Assembly (NCBI GenBank): GCA_002329645.1
Contig: DCTS01000091.1
Span: 215 to 39,112, forward strand
Source of the DNA: Lachnoclostridium sp. UBA1434
GTDB taxonomy: Bacteria; Bacillota; Clostridia; Lachnospirales; Lachnospiraceae
Reading direction: 5' to 3'
Length of the DNA stretch: 38,898 bases
In this document: positions 22,701-30,102 of the stretch, one piece after another
Layout: each line of letters begins with the position of its first letter
Position numbering within the stretch: position 1 is the stretch's first letter
Notes under the pieces: generated by a model
Told to the model about the DNA's origin: nothing
The model's database searches: none
The model's input: only the letters and a program-made list of their open reading frames with translations
Translations under genes and position numbers: made by a program

Positions 22701-22923
22701 TCATGGTTCTGTATCTGGGTATGATGTCCTTTACCACTCTTGTAAGGACATGCCCGATATGGGGCGTGCCGTTTGCCGTAGGAGGCCCGTCGTAGAAGGT
22801 GAAGGGCTCGCATCCCTCCCTTTCCTTTATACTGGCTTCAAATATGTTATTATCCTTCCAAAAATCCAGTACTTTCTTTTCCCTGTCTACAAATTTCAGG
22901 TCTGTTGATACCTTGTTGTACAT
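19792..22923 (-). CDS. ileS: isoleucine--tRNA ligase (type 2, eukaryotic-like)
   Basis: This 1043-residue class Ia synthetase charges tRNA-Ile. The HIGH region is PPTANGTPHIGHVLTR and the KMSKS loop is GQKMSKSKGN, with the editing (CP1) domain between them (AWTTTPWTLPSN, the editing-site Thr-rich motif). The PPTANG form of the HIGH region, the length and the C-terminal extension without the zinc finger of type 1 enzymes point to the type 2 IleRS class, often associated with reduced mupirocin sensitivity. The start at 22923 is preferred because the GGAGG site lies 6 nt before it. An ATG at 22929 abuts that site directly. Expression is under a T-box leader with an ATC specifier, and darA follows. 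Confidence 0.95.
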   Translation of the reverse strand: MYNKVSTDLKFVDREKKVLDFWKDNNIFEASIKEREGCEPFTFYDGPPTANGTPHIGHVLTRVVKDIIPRYRTMKGYKVLRKAGWDTHGLPVEIEVEKKLGIDGKEQIEAYGLEPFIEKCKESVWQYKGMWEDFSNIVGFWADMDNPYVTYHNEYIESVWWSLKQIWDKGLLYKGFKIVPYCPRCGTPLSSHEVAQGYKDVKEKSVIAKFRIKGTENEYILAWTTTPWTLPSNVALCVNPDETYVKVRVQSGSSDAYEKYILAEALLGVVEGEYVIEERYTGKELEYLEYEPLFDYAKPDKKAYYVTCDNYVTLTDGTGVVHTAPAFGEDDNRVGRIYGLPFVQLVDGKGEFKPEATDIAGMFVKDADKPIIEMLMKKGLLYKVLSFEHSYPFCWRCDTSLIYYARESWFIRMTQVKEDLIRNNNTINWMPESIGQGRFGDWLNNVQDWGLSRDRYWGTPLPIWECEDGHYHCIGSIEELKAMSDNCPGDIELHRPFIDAVTIKCPECGKQMKRVSAVIDCWYDSGSMPFAQWHYPFENKEIFDENFPADFISEAVDQTRGWFYSLLAISTLIFNRAPFKNCIVLGHVQDEDGQKMSKSKGNAIDPFDALSLHGADAIRWYFSVNSALWLPNRFYHGAVTEGQRKFMGTLWNTYAFYVLYANIDNFDPTSYKLEYDKLSVMDKWLLSRLNTLIKSVDTHLNSYRITEGARLLSDFVDELSNWYVRRSRERFWVSGMPQDKINAYMTLYTTLVNVAKLAAPYIPFMTEDMYQNLVAGIDKTAPISIHLCSYPEYDEALIDKELEDNMEKVLDAVVLGRACRNAANIKNRQPLAKMYIKAETGLTEFYKDIIADELNVKEIVFTEDVRSFTTYSFKPQLKTLGPRFGKQIGTVKAILSELDGNAAMDEINATGQLTIELEGNKVLIDKDDLLIEAVQTEGYVSDSDYGITVVLDTNLTEELIEEGFVREIISKIQTMRKEAGFEVTDHIRVYQQGNDRIKAIMERKEDEIKSEVLAEELIRDNTKGYVKQWDINGENVTFGVEKI

Positions 22924-22950
22924 TTGCATCCTCCATTCAATATACTGTTT

Positions 22951-22982
22951 AAAAAAGCTCCCATCCGAAAAAGGATGAGAGC
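22951..22982 (-). terminator. T-box-controlled terminator upstream of ileS
   Basis: On the minus strand the stem GCTCTCATCC / GGATGGGAGC (22982-22973 and 22966-22957) is followed by six T residues. It lies about 28 nt before the ileS start codon and is the attenuator of the T-box leader. Confidence 0.9.
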
Positions 22983-23097
22983 ATCAGCTTTCAATAACCA
23001 CCTGTTTCATATACTCTGCCGCCCGGGCATTCATATACTTCCCATGTAACGGTGAGATGCCGGCGCAGCCTACTTGATTATAAAGCAATTATGATTG

Positions 23098-23141
23098 GCA
23101 AACATGCTTTACAGTTTTGCAAAAGCAAACATGCTTTACAG
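23098..23141. repeat. 17-bp direct duplication within the T-box leader
   Basis: GCAAACATGCTTTACAG occurs exactly at 23098-23114 and 23125-23141 (27-bp period). Both copies lie in the linker region of the ileS T-box. Confidence 0.9.
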
Positions 23142-23308
23142 ATTTGCCAGGCAAATATTCTTTTATATTTGCTTTATTCTTTCAGCTTTGCAACTTGGGA
23201 GTGATTTTCAGTCATATGCTACTCATACCGGGCTTGCACTGTCACCGGCTCGCTTTGACTTTCACATATGCCTACTCTCTCCGTCATCGTATTTATCAAT
23301 TTTTGATT

Positions 23309-23337
23309 ATAATAGTATAAATAAAATAAAAAGTCAA
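23309..23337 (-). promoter_or_regulatory. sigma-A promoter of the ileS T-box transcript
   Basis: On the minus strand TTGACT (23337-23332) and TATTAT (23314-23309) are 17 bp apart, and Stem I of the T-box starts just downstream. Confidence 0.75.
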
Positions 23338-23395
23338 TAGATAAGGCTTATATTATTGACATATGTTTTTCATGCTTTTTCAACCTTGACTTATA

Positions 23396-23424
23396 TTACA
23401 ATTAGGTTTATCTTGTGGTATAAT
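23396..23424 (+). promoter_or_regulatory. sigma-A promoter of pncB
   Basis: TTACAA (23396-23401) and TATAAT (23419-23424) are 17 bp apart, with an extended TGG before the -10. The leader is about 97 nt. Confidence 0.75.
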
Positions 23425-23469
23425 GTATATTATATTATAAAATACAAAACACAATAACTTAATAAATGA

Positions 23470-23508
23470 CTTCAGGAAGACCATGCTTATTAACATAAAG
23501 CTCTGAAG
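23470..23508 (+). promoter_or_regulatory. leader hairpin ahead of pncB
   Basis: CTTCAG (23470-23475) pairs with CTGAAG (23503-23508), enclosing an imperfect GCTTAT/ATAAAGC inner stem. It ends 11 nt before the ribosome site. It does not match an NAD riboswitch class that I know. Confidence 0.35.
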
Positions 23509-23527
23509 CCCGAAATAAGGAGATACG

Positions 23528-24985
23528 ATGGGAAATCAAAATTTGACTTTATTAACTGATTTTTATGAGCTGACCATGATGCAGGGTTACTATAATTACG
23601 GCCATAACAATGTTGTTGTTTTTGACCTGTTTTACCGCGAGAATCCCTGCGGAGGCGGATATGCCATATGTGCGGGTCTGGAGCAGCTGATTGACTATAT
23701 CAATAACCTGCGCTTTGGCGATGATGATATTGAATATTTCAGAAGTCTGGGAATATTTAATGAAGCTTTTCTCAAATACCTTAAAAGCTTCCGGTTCTCC
23801 GGGGATATATATGCAATTCCTGAGGGAACGGTGGTATTTCCCATGGAGCCCCTGGTTAAAGTAGTGGCTCCCATAATGGAAGCACAGCTGATTGAAACTG
23901 CAATTCTTAATATAATAAACCATCAGAGCCTTATTGCAACCAAGGCTTCACGTGTTGTATATGCGGCTAAGGGCAGACCCGTAATGGAATTCGGCCTAAG
24001 GAGGGCACAGGGCCCCGATGCTGGTACGCTTGGTTCGAGAGCAGCGGTTATAGGAGGCTGTATCGGCACAAGCAATGTGCTGTCAGCCAAGCTGTATGAT
24101 ATGCCCGCCCTTGGCACCCATGCCCATAGCTGGATAATGAGCTTTGATGATGAGCTGACAGCCTTCCGCAAATACGCGCAGCTTTATCCGCAGAATACCA
24201 TCCTGCTGGTTGACACCTATGATACTCTGCGTTCGGGTGTTCCCAATGCAATAAGAGTGTTCAGGGAGCTGCGGGAACAGGGCAGAATGCCTTTAAAATA
24301 TGGTATTCGCCTTGACAGCGGAGACCTTGCATACCTATCAAAAAAAGCACGGAAAATGCTGGATGAGGCAGGCTTTACGGATGCTGCTATAACAGCCTCA
24401 AGCGACCTGGATGAATATATAATCGATTCCCTGATTGCCCAGGGTGCAAGAATTGATTCCTGGGGTGTCGGCACCAAGCTTATCACCTCAAGAGATTGCC
24501 CTTCCTTCGGCGGAGTATACAAGCTTGCATCAATTAAAAAGGACGGCGTGTTCATACCGAAGATCAAGCTTTCGGAAAGCCACTGGAAGGTAACCAATCC
24601 GGGCAATAAAAAGATATATCGCATATACGACAAGGAAAGCGGAAAGGTAAAGGCCGATCTTATTACTCTTAATGATGAAGTATTCTCCTCGGCGGACCCC
24701 CTTCTGCTGTTTGATCCCGTCGCCACATGGAAGAAGACCTATCTTGAGCCTGATTCCTATACAATGAGAGAACTCCTGGTGCCCGTATTCATAGAAGGTA
24801 AATGCGTGTACACTTCTCCTTCGGTTATGGAGATTCGTGATTATTGCAGCCGGGAACTGGATACCATGTGGGATGAAGTCAAGCGCCTTGTCAATCCTCA
24901 TGTTGTATATGTGGATTTATCAGAGAAGCTTTATCAGATGAAGGTGCAGCTGCTTAACAGTCTTACCGAAAAAAGCATGCAATAA
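23528..24985 (+). CDS. pncB: nicotinate phosphoribosyltransferase
   Basis: This 485-residue enzyme converts nicotinate and PRPP to nicotinate mononucleotide with ATP use, the entry step of NAD salvage (Preiss-Handler pathway). Landmarks are LLTDFYELTMMQGYY at residues 8-22, the FRFSGDIYAIPEGTVVFP strand, MEFGLRRAQGPDAG with active-site Arg residues, GTHAHSWIMSF with the His that is phosphorylated in the family, and GIRLDSGDLAYLSKKAR for phosphate binding. The length is typical of the bacterial long form. The start follows AAGGAG. Its own promoter faces away from the ileS promoter, and the carboxypeptidase gene follows by 32 bp. Confidence 0.96.
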   Translation: MGNQNLTLLTDFYELTMMQGYYNYGHNNVVVFDLFYRENPCGGGYAICAGLEQLIDYINNLRFGDDDIEYFRSLGIFNEAFLKYLKSFRFSGDIYAIPEGTVVFPMEPLVKVVAPIMEAQLIETAILNIINHQSLIATKASRVVYAAKGRPVMEFGLRRAQGPDAGTLGSRAAVIGGCIGTSNVLSAKLYDMPALGTHAHSWIMSFDDELTAFRKYAQLYPQNTILLVDTYDTLRSGVPNAIRVFRELREQGRMPLKYGIRLDSGDLAYLSKKARKMLDEAGFTDAAITASSDLDEYIIDSLIAQGARIDSWGVGTKLITSRDCPSFGGVYKLASIKKDGVFIPKIKLSESHWKVTNPGNKKIYRIYDKESGKVKADLITLNDEVFSSADPLLLFDPVATWKKTYLEPDSYTMRELLVPVFIEGKCVYTSPSVMEIRDYCSRELDTMWDEVKRLVNPHVVYVDLSEKLYQMKVQLLNSLTEKSMQ

Positions 24986-25017
24986 AGCTTGCGCCAAACA
25001 ACTTAGGAGGTCTTATT

Positions 25018-26943
25018 TTGAAAAAAGGCAAAGTCATCATAGTAATAGCCGCTTGCCTGTTAATCCCCCTGACAGGTTTTCTTATCATAAATTCCATCTT
25101 TGGTGACGGAAGGAAAAAGTCCGGTATTAATGGCAGTGAGGTATCAGCCTCGCAAATGTCGCCGGATGACAGACCTTCCGGAAGTAATAATAAGGACAAT
25201 CCACAGAATACATATAATCCACCGTCAGATGAATATGATGGTAATAATACTGATGTGGAGAATAACGATATGACAAATGACCATCCCTCATCCGACACAT
25301 GGGTTCCTGCAACCACAATGGATCTGGATCCCTCAAGCATTACCGTATATGTAAATAAGGAATATGCCCTGCCCAGGGATTATGTTCCGGATGATCTTGT
25401 TGTACCGAACGTTAAATTCGATATTGAAGCCTTCGATGAAAGAAAGCAAATGAGAAGGGAAGCGGCATATGCCCTTGAGGAACTCTTTGCCGCAGCAGAA
25501 AAAGCCGGATATGAGCTTTGCGGTATATCGGGCTACCGCTCTTATGACCGTCAAAAGACCATATTCCTGAATAATATTGTAACACGGGGCAAGGATCATA
25601 CGCTGAAATATTCCGCCGTACCGGGAACAAGCGAGCATCAGACAGGCCTTGCAATGGATCTGTCCTCAAAATCCATGAGATACAGGCTTGTTACCACCTT
25701 CTCCTCCTCTTCCGAAGGGAAATGGATTGCCGAAAATGCACATCATTATGGCTATATTGTCAGATACCCGGAGGACAGAATAGATATAACAGGCTATGCA
25801 TATGAGCCCTGGCACATAAGATATGTGGGGCGGGACCTTGCAACATATTTATATGAAAATAACCTGACACTGGATGAGTATTATAATTACAAACCCAGTG
25901 AAGGATTTGATTTTGAGGCGATTTATGCCGACTTAATCAACTATGTACCCCCTGCAACACCTACCCCGATACCTTATCCGATAACAATTATACCGGCAGG
26001 AACCATTCTTGAAGGAGATCTTACCCTTCCCGAAAATACATCTATAAACGGCAGCATAACCCTGGTTAAGGATCTTAAGCTTAAGGACGGAACCATACTT
26101 CCCGAAGGCACAGTATTAAGCGGGACAATAATTCTTCCTAAAAATACCGTCTTAAATTGCATAATAATTCTTCCGGTTGATGTTGTTGTCGAGGACGGCA
26201 TCGTATTGCCCGAGGGAGCAATAATAGCCGACGGCGACCCGCTGCCTGACAGAACCTTCCTGGAATGCAGCCTTACGCTGCCCACAGGTACCCTCCTTGA
26301 AAGTGATGTATTGCTTCCGAAGGGAACCCGGCTGGAAAATGCCGTACTTATGCAGGAAGCAATCATTCCGGGTTCAAATGATTTGGCTGATATTATCCCG
26401 GATGCGGAAGATGACGAGGATGACGCACCTGCTGAAGAAGGTTCTGATTTGGCGGATGAATTGCACCATAATAGCAATGATGCGAATGGAGTAATCCCTG
26501 ATATTATTATTAACAGTGTTAAGGTTCAGGGAAAAGATACCCCTGGCGGTGAGGATTCGCAAAACGGTAATGATACCGCTAATAACGGGACTGATGTAAA
26601 CACCGGAGATGCCCAGAACGACGAAGATACACAGAGCAGTGGTGATACCCAAAGCGACGGTGATGCCCAAAGCAGCGGTGATACTCAAAGTAACGGTGAT
26701 GCCCAAAGCAGCGATGATACTCAAAGTAACGGTGATGCCCAAAGCGGCGGTGATACCCAAAACAACAGCGATTCACAAGGCAATGGGTCTTCACGGGAGA
26801 ATGGGGATACTGCGCCTGAGGCCAATATACCGGGAAATATCAATCTCCCCAAGGGCACAATATTAAATCTTGGAAATGTACTGCCGGAGGGTGCGGTTTT
26901 AGATTTCGGAACAGTGATATACATTCAATATGCAGATTTTTAA
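25018..26943 (+). CDS. VanY-type D-Ala-D-Ala carboxypeptidase with 12-residue repeat tail
   Basis: This is a membrane-anchored, 641-residue LAS/M15-family peptidase that would trim the terminal D-Ala of cell-wall stem peptides outside the cell. The TTG start at 25018 has AGGAGG 7 nt upstream. One N-terminal membrane segment (about residues 5-27) and an Asn/Asp-rich linker precede the catalytic domain (about 120-300): SGYRSYDRQ at 171-179, GTSEHQTGLAMD at 203-214 and EPWH at 263-266. These give zinc ligands His207, Asp214 and His266 and catalytic Glu263. The tail is unusual: ten 12-residue repeats (325-444) of the form L-P-x-G-T-x-L-x-x-x-[IVL]-x, then an acidic Asn/Ser/Asp/Gln region with ten 6-residue units (531-590), then two more 12-residue repeats at 610 and 622. 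The catalytic call is firm; the tail's role is unknown. Confidence 0.9.
   Translation: MKKGKVIIVIAACLLIPLTGFLIINSIFGDGRKKSGINGSEVSASQMSPDDRPSGSNNKDNPQNTYNPPSDEYDGNNTDVENNDMTNDHPSSDTWVPATTMDLDPSSITVYVNKEYALPRDYVPDDLVVPNVKFDIEAFDERKQMRREAAYALEELFAAAEKAGYELCGISGYRSYDRQKTIFLNNIVTRGKDHTLKYSAVPGTSEHQTGLAMDLSSKSMRYRLVTTFSSSSEGKWIAENAHHYGYIVRYPEDRIDITGYAYEPWHIRYVGRDLATYLYENNLTLDEYYNYKPSEGFDFEAIYADLINYVPPATPTPIPYPITIIPAGTILEGDLTLPENTSINGSITLVKDLKLKDGTILPEGTVLSGTIILPKNTVLNCIIILPVDVVVEDGIVLPEGAIIADGDPLPDRTFLECSLTLPTGTLLESDVLLPKGTRLENAVLMQEAIIPGSNDLADIIPDAEDDEDDAPAEEGSDLADELHHNSNDANGVIPDIIINSVKVQGKDTPGGEDSQNGNDTANNGTDVNTGDAQNDEDTQSSGDTQSDGDAQSSGDTQSNGDAQSSDDTQSNGDAQSGGDTQNNSDSQGNGSSRENGDTAPEANIPGNINLPKGTILNLGNVLPEGAVLDFGTVIYIQYADF
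26608..26787 (+). repeat. 18-bp coding tandem repeat (10 units)
   Basis: Ten in-frame 18-bp units beginning GAT encode D-[AT]-Q-S-x-G hexapeptides. Units of the DAQ and DTQ type alternate, making a 36-bp higher-order repeat. The near identity of neighbouring units suggests recent slippage or unequal exchange. Confidence 0.92.
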
Positions 26944-27033
26944 CAGGAATATGACTCTTCTTTATCGTCGGATAATATTATAGAATAGCTTTTATTATAA
27001 ATACTTTATCACATCGCTTGTCAGGAGGATTTT

Positions 27034-27771
27034 ATGAGACTGGTTTTGGCAATACTGTTTCTGGTAATTTTCTTTATAGCAACCTTGCCTTTGATGCTTG
27101 TTGAATTCATATTAAGCAAAACAAACCGGCATGCAATGGCAGCCAGTTCCCAGAAAATTGTGCGGTTTGGCTTCAGGATTCTGTTGTTAATTGCAGGTGT
27201 GAAAAGAACCGTTATTGGTACAGAGAATATACCTGTTAATGAGCCCGTCCTGTATGTATCAAACCACAGGAGTTATTTTGATATTCCTGTTGCATATTTG
27301 TCACTGCCCACCCTGACAGGCTTTATGGCCAAGAAGGAGATAAACAGAGTGCCTTTCCTGAGAGTATGGATGCGCTTCATACAATGCCTTTTCCTGGACA
27401 GGAATGATATAAGGCAGGGCATGCAAACCATTCTGAAAGGAATTGAACAGATAAAAGCCGGATATTCAATCTTCATATCTCCGGAAGGGACCAGGAACCA
27501 TGGTGAGGACATGCTTCCGTTTAAGGAGGGCAGCTTTAAGATGGCAGAAAAGACCGGCTGTGCTATTGTTCCCGTTGCCATATCCAACAGTGATGAAATA
27601 TTTGAAAAGCATATGCCGAAAATCAAACGGGCTCATGTTGTATTGGAATTCTGCAGGCCCATATACCCTGACAACCTTGATAAGGAAGAAAGGAAACGAA
27701 TCGGCGTATATGTTCAGGGTATTATACGAGAAGCTCTTAACAGGCACAAGGCAATTTATGAAAAATCGTAA
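27034..27771 (+). CDS. plsC: 1-acyl-sn-glycerol-3-phosphate acyltransferase family protein
   Basis: This 245-residue membrane acyltransferase is predicted to acylate lysophosphatidic acid at position 2 to form phosphatidic acid. An N-terminal hydrophobic segment (residues 3-27) and a second one (48-56) precede the catalytic motifs: motif I NHRSYFD (the HX4D pair), motif II with LFLDRND, motif III PEGTRN and motif IV IVPVAI. The length and order match PlsC. The ATG follows CAGGAGG. It is about 90 bp after the carboxypeptidase gene. Specificity within the family cannot be read from sequence. Confidence 0.9.
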   Translation: MRLVLAILFLVIFFIATLPLMLVEFILSKTNRHAMAASSQKIVRFGFRILLLIAGVKRTVIGTENIPVNEPVLYVSNHRSYFDIPVAYLSLPTLTGFMAKKEINRVPFLRVWMRFIQCLFLDRNDIRQGMQTILKGIEQIKAGYSIFISPEGTRNHGEDMLPFKEGSFKMAEKTGCAIVPVAISNSDEIFEKHMPKIKRAHVVLEFCRPIYPDNLDKEERKRIGVYVQGIIREALNRHKAIYEKS

Positions 27772-27886
27772 AGTGTCGATAAGCTATAAAATTTACTATT
27801 TATTTTTTATATAAAAGATGTTACAATAAACGTTGCCGGACAGGGTCCCGGAACTAACAATGTACAAGGCAGGAGGTACATAACCC

Positions 27887-28342
27887 ATGAGCACCCTATC
27901 AATAGTTTTAATAATAGTTGCCGTTGTAGTGATTGCCGTATTAGTTGTACTGTATATCCTCGGTAAGAGGCTGCAGAAAAAGCAGGCTGCATCCGAGGAG
28001 CAGATGAAGGCGGCTGCCCAAACGGTATCCATCCTGGTAATAGATAAGAAGAAAATGAGGCTGAAGGATGCCAATCTTCCAAAGGTCGTAGTTGACCAGA
28101 CTCCAAAATACTTGAGGGCTTCAAAGGTACCGATAGTAAAGGCCAAGATAGGTCCGAAGGTTATGTCCCTTGTATGCGACGCCAAGATATTTGATATCAT
28201 TCCGGTTAAAAAGGAAGTAAAAGCTGTCTTAAGCGGCATATATATCATGGATGTCAGGGGTTTAAGAAGCGGCCTTGAAACAAAGAAGGAAAAGAAAGGC
28301 CTGTTTAAGAAAATAACAGGCGTGTTCTCAAAAAAGAAATAA
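27887..28342 (+). CDS. conserved-looking single-pass membrane protein, function unknown
   Basis: I do not recognise a named domain in this 151-residue protein. Residues 4-26 form one transmembrane helix, followed by a basic, glutamine-rich stretch and a soluble region of about 75 residues rich in Val, Ile and Lys (VSILVIDKKKMRLKDANLP, then VPIVKAKIGPKVMSLVCDAK). The protein ends in a highly basic tail (KKEKKGLFKKITGVFSKKK). The segments look like beta strands and the topology suggests a cytoplasmic soluble part. The ATG has GGAGG about 10 nt upstream, and the gene is closed by a clear terminator. The body of the protein appears compact rather than low complexity, so it is likely a real gene. 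Confidence 0.8.
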   Translation: MSTLSIVLIIVAVVVIAVLVVLYILGKRLQKKQAASEEQMKAAAQTVSILVIDKKKMRLKDANLPKVVVDQTPKYLRASKVPIVKAKIGPKVMSLVCDAKIFDIIPVKKEVKAVLSGIYIMDVRGLRSGLETKKEKKGLFKKITGVFSKKK

Positions 28343-28348
28343 ATAATA

Positions 28349-28390
28349 ACCCTTACCTTAAGAAATACCCGGTAAGGGTATTTTATTATT
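28349..28390 (+). terminator. intrinsic terminator after the small membrane protein gene
   Basis: ACCCTTACC (28349-28357) pairs with GGTAAGGGT (28371-28379) and is followed by ATTTTATTATTT. Confidence 0.85.
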
Positions 28391-28479
28391 TATACACCTC
28401 TGACACTGTCAGGCTGTATTCTGCCCGGAGCAGGACTTAAGCCTGCTGCTTGCCCGGTAAAAGGATTCGTTACGGAGAT

Positions 28480-28606
28480 TTAGCATCACGAGGGATTAAC
28501 ATGACAAAGGTTTTACATCACAGGAGGTTAACATCAAGGAGGGTTAACATTACGGACGTTAACACCATAAGGGATTTACATTACGCAGGTTCAACATCAC
28601 GGAGGG
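28480..28606 (+). repeat. tandem array of about eight SD-bearing 15-17-bp repeats
   Basis: Units start near 28480, 28496, 28512, 28528, 28544, 28559, 28575 and 28590. The consensus is TTAACATYACGGAGGG. The last unit supplies the actual ribosome site (GGAGGG) for the gene at 28610, and several upstream units also carry GGAGG or AGGAGG-like cores. Confidence 0.88.
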
Positions 28607-28609
28607 CTT

Positions 28610-29938
28610 ATGAGAAGTAAAAGATTATTTGTTCTGACATTAATATTCGCTGTACTGCTTATGATATTGATAGGGTTGGTATTTTATGTCCTAAACAGAG
28701 AAAATGATCCTGATACGAAGGTGCCGGGTATCAGTGCCGACAATGGATCCATAGAAGCCTCTCCTTCGGAAAAACCCCGGGATGAAGCATCAGCTCCCGA
28801 TACTAACTCCCCCGATCAGGGAGAAGTGCCGGAGACTATAGATGACTCAGGAAAAACAGATGGGGTATCTGATAATAATACTTCCGTTACGGGCGATCTA
28901 AATTCAAATGATTCAGACTCAAATGATTCAGATTCGGACGGTTCGGATGTTTCAGGTTCGGATACCAGTGCTGATACCCTTCAAAAAGCGATTACCCTGG
29001 TCTTTGCAGGGGACATCAACCTGGACGAGGATTCAAAACCCGTTGCCCGGTATGACAGGGAGCAAAAAGGAATATCAGGCTGCATATCCCCCGGCTTAAT
29101 AGATGAGATGACATCCGCCGACATTATGATGCTGAACAATGAATTTGCCTTCAGCAACAGGGGTACCGAGGAACAGAATAAATCATACACCTTCCGTGCA
29201 AAGCCTGAGAGGGTTGGAATACTTAAGGAAATGGGAGTTGATATCGTATCCCTTGCCAATAACCATGCCCTCGATTTTGGAATGGAGGCGCTTCTTGATA
29301 CATTTGAGACTCTTGAGAATAATGGTATCGACTATGTGGGTGCCGGAAGGAACCTGGACCGTGCAAAGGCTCCCGTCTATTATGAAATCGGCGGCTTAAA
29401 AATTGCCTTTCTGGCCGCCTCAAGAGTAGTGTTTGCAATGGACTGGTATGCAGGCAAGGACAGCCCCGGCATGGTCGGAACCTATGACCCGGCGCTAATC
29501 CTGGAATCCATACGGGAGGCTAAGGCTGAAAGCGACTTTGTCGTAATATACCTTCACTGGGGTGTTGAAAGAACCAATTACCCGGTAGATTACCAGAAGG
29601 AGCTTGCAAGAAAATATATAGATGCAGGGGCAGATGTTGTGGTTGGCTGCCACCCTCATGTAATGCAGGGATTTGAGTTTTATAAGGATAAGCCCATCGC
29701 ATACAGTCTAGGCAACTATTGGTTCAATGCCTCCAAAAGGGAAACAGGGCTTTTGAAAATTACCATAAACCCCGATAAATCCTTCACTGCGCAGCTTATT
29801 CCCGCAATGTCGGAAAACACCTACACATATATGCTGGAGGACGAAGCGGACAGGGAAAAATATTATAATTTCATTAAGGAAATATCCTTTGGAGTTGAAA
29901 TTGACGATAACGGCTATATCCGCCAGACAAGCAATTAA
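28610..29938 (+). CDS. CapA-family (poly-gamma-glutamate type) membrane-anchored protein
   Basis: This 442-residue extracellular protein of the CapA/PgsA calcineurin-like phosphoesterase superfamily is held by an N-terminal transmembrane anchor (residues 5-27). An Asp/Ser/Asn-rich linker (about 30-120) precedes the domain. Domain motifs appear in order: LVFAGDINLDE (metal-binding Asp), NNEFAFS, SLANNHALDFG, YLHWGVE, GCHPHVMQGFEF and YSLGNYWF. The family includes poly-gamma-glutamate synthesis proteins and predicted phosphatases. No capB, capC or pgs genes are nearby, so a wall-associated hydrolase role is as likely as polymer synthesis. Translation starts at the ATG 3 nt after GGAGGG, at the end of an SD-repeat array. 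Confidence 0.88.
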   Translation: MRSKRLFVLTLIFAVLLMILIGLVFYVLNRENDPDTKVPGISADNGSIEASPSEKPRDEASAPDTNSPDQGEVPETIDDSGKTDGVSDNNTSVTGDLNSNDSDSNDSDSDGSDVSGSDTSADTLQKAITLVFAGDINLDEDSKPVARYDREQKGISGCISPGLIDEMTSADIMMLNNEFAFSNRGTEEQNKSYTFRAKPERVGILKEMGVDIVSLANNHALDFGMEALLDTFETLENNGIDYVGAGRNLDRAKAPVYYEIGGLKIAFLAASRVVFAMDWYAGKDSPGMVGTYDPALILESIREAKAESDFVVIYLHWGVERTNYPVDYQKELARKYIDAGADVVVGCHPHVMQGFEFYKDKPIAYSLGNYWFNASKRETGLLKITINPDKSFTAQLIPAMSENTYTYMLEDEADREKYYNFIKEISFGVEIDDNGYIRQTSN

Positions 29939-30069
29939 TTCTTCATATTAATACTATATATTAAATTAAACTATGCATTGCCAGATACCCGGCCATATCC
30001 GTAGTTGTTTTATTAATGTGCATATATTATCTTACGGTTGCTGAATAGCCCGCCGATTTAACGGCAACA

Positions 30070-30093
30070 ATTCAATATGAATACATATTGAAT
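30070..30093. promoter_or_regulatory. perfect 24-bp palindrome upstream of spoIIR
   Basis: Arms ATTCAATATG and CATATTGAAT surround a 4-bp AATA centre, 73 bp before the spoIIR start. It may be an operator or a transcript hairpin. The downstream nested hairpin at 30103-30137 lies between it and the gene. Confidence 0.55.
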
Positions 30094-30102
30094 ACGGGAC
30101 AA

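Larger units (their letters stand above)
22951..23302 (-). promoter_or_regulatory. T-box riboswitch leader of ileS (isoleucine specifier)
   Basis: The minus-strand leader has the Stem I signature GATGACGGAGAGAGTA (23288-23273), an AG-bulge/GGTG-type distal region, and a specifier loop reading GAAAATCACTCC in which ATC (23205-23203) is an isoleucine codon. A long GC-rich stem follows (about 23067-23016). The T-box contact site reads AGGTGGTT (23003-22996), so TGGT could pair with the 3' end of uncharged tRNA-Ile. The usual ACC-GCG after it is absent. A U-tract terminator ends the element. A 17-bp duplication sits between Stem I and the antiterminator region. The rest of the 600-bp gap (22924-23527) holds two divergent promoters and the pncB leader. 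Confidence 0.88.

Noticed and set aside
23470..23508. NAD riboswitch in the pncB leader
   Set aside because: A hairpin exists but no conserved NAD-I or NAD-II core was recognised; kept only as a low-confidence leader hairpin.
30020..30048. sigma-F promoter for spoIIR
   Set aside because: GCATA followed after 15 bp by GCTGAATAG is suggestive, but the -10 matches the GG-rich consensus poorly, so it is not listed as a feature.
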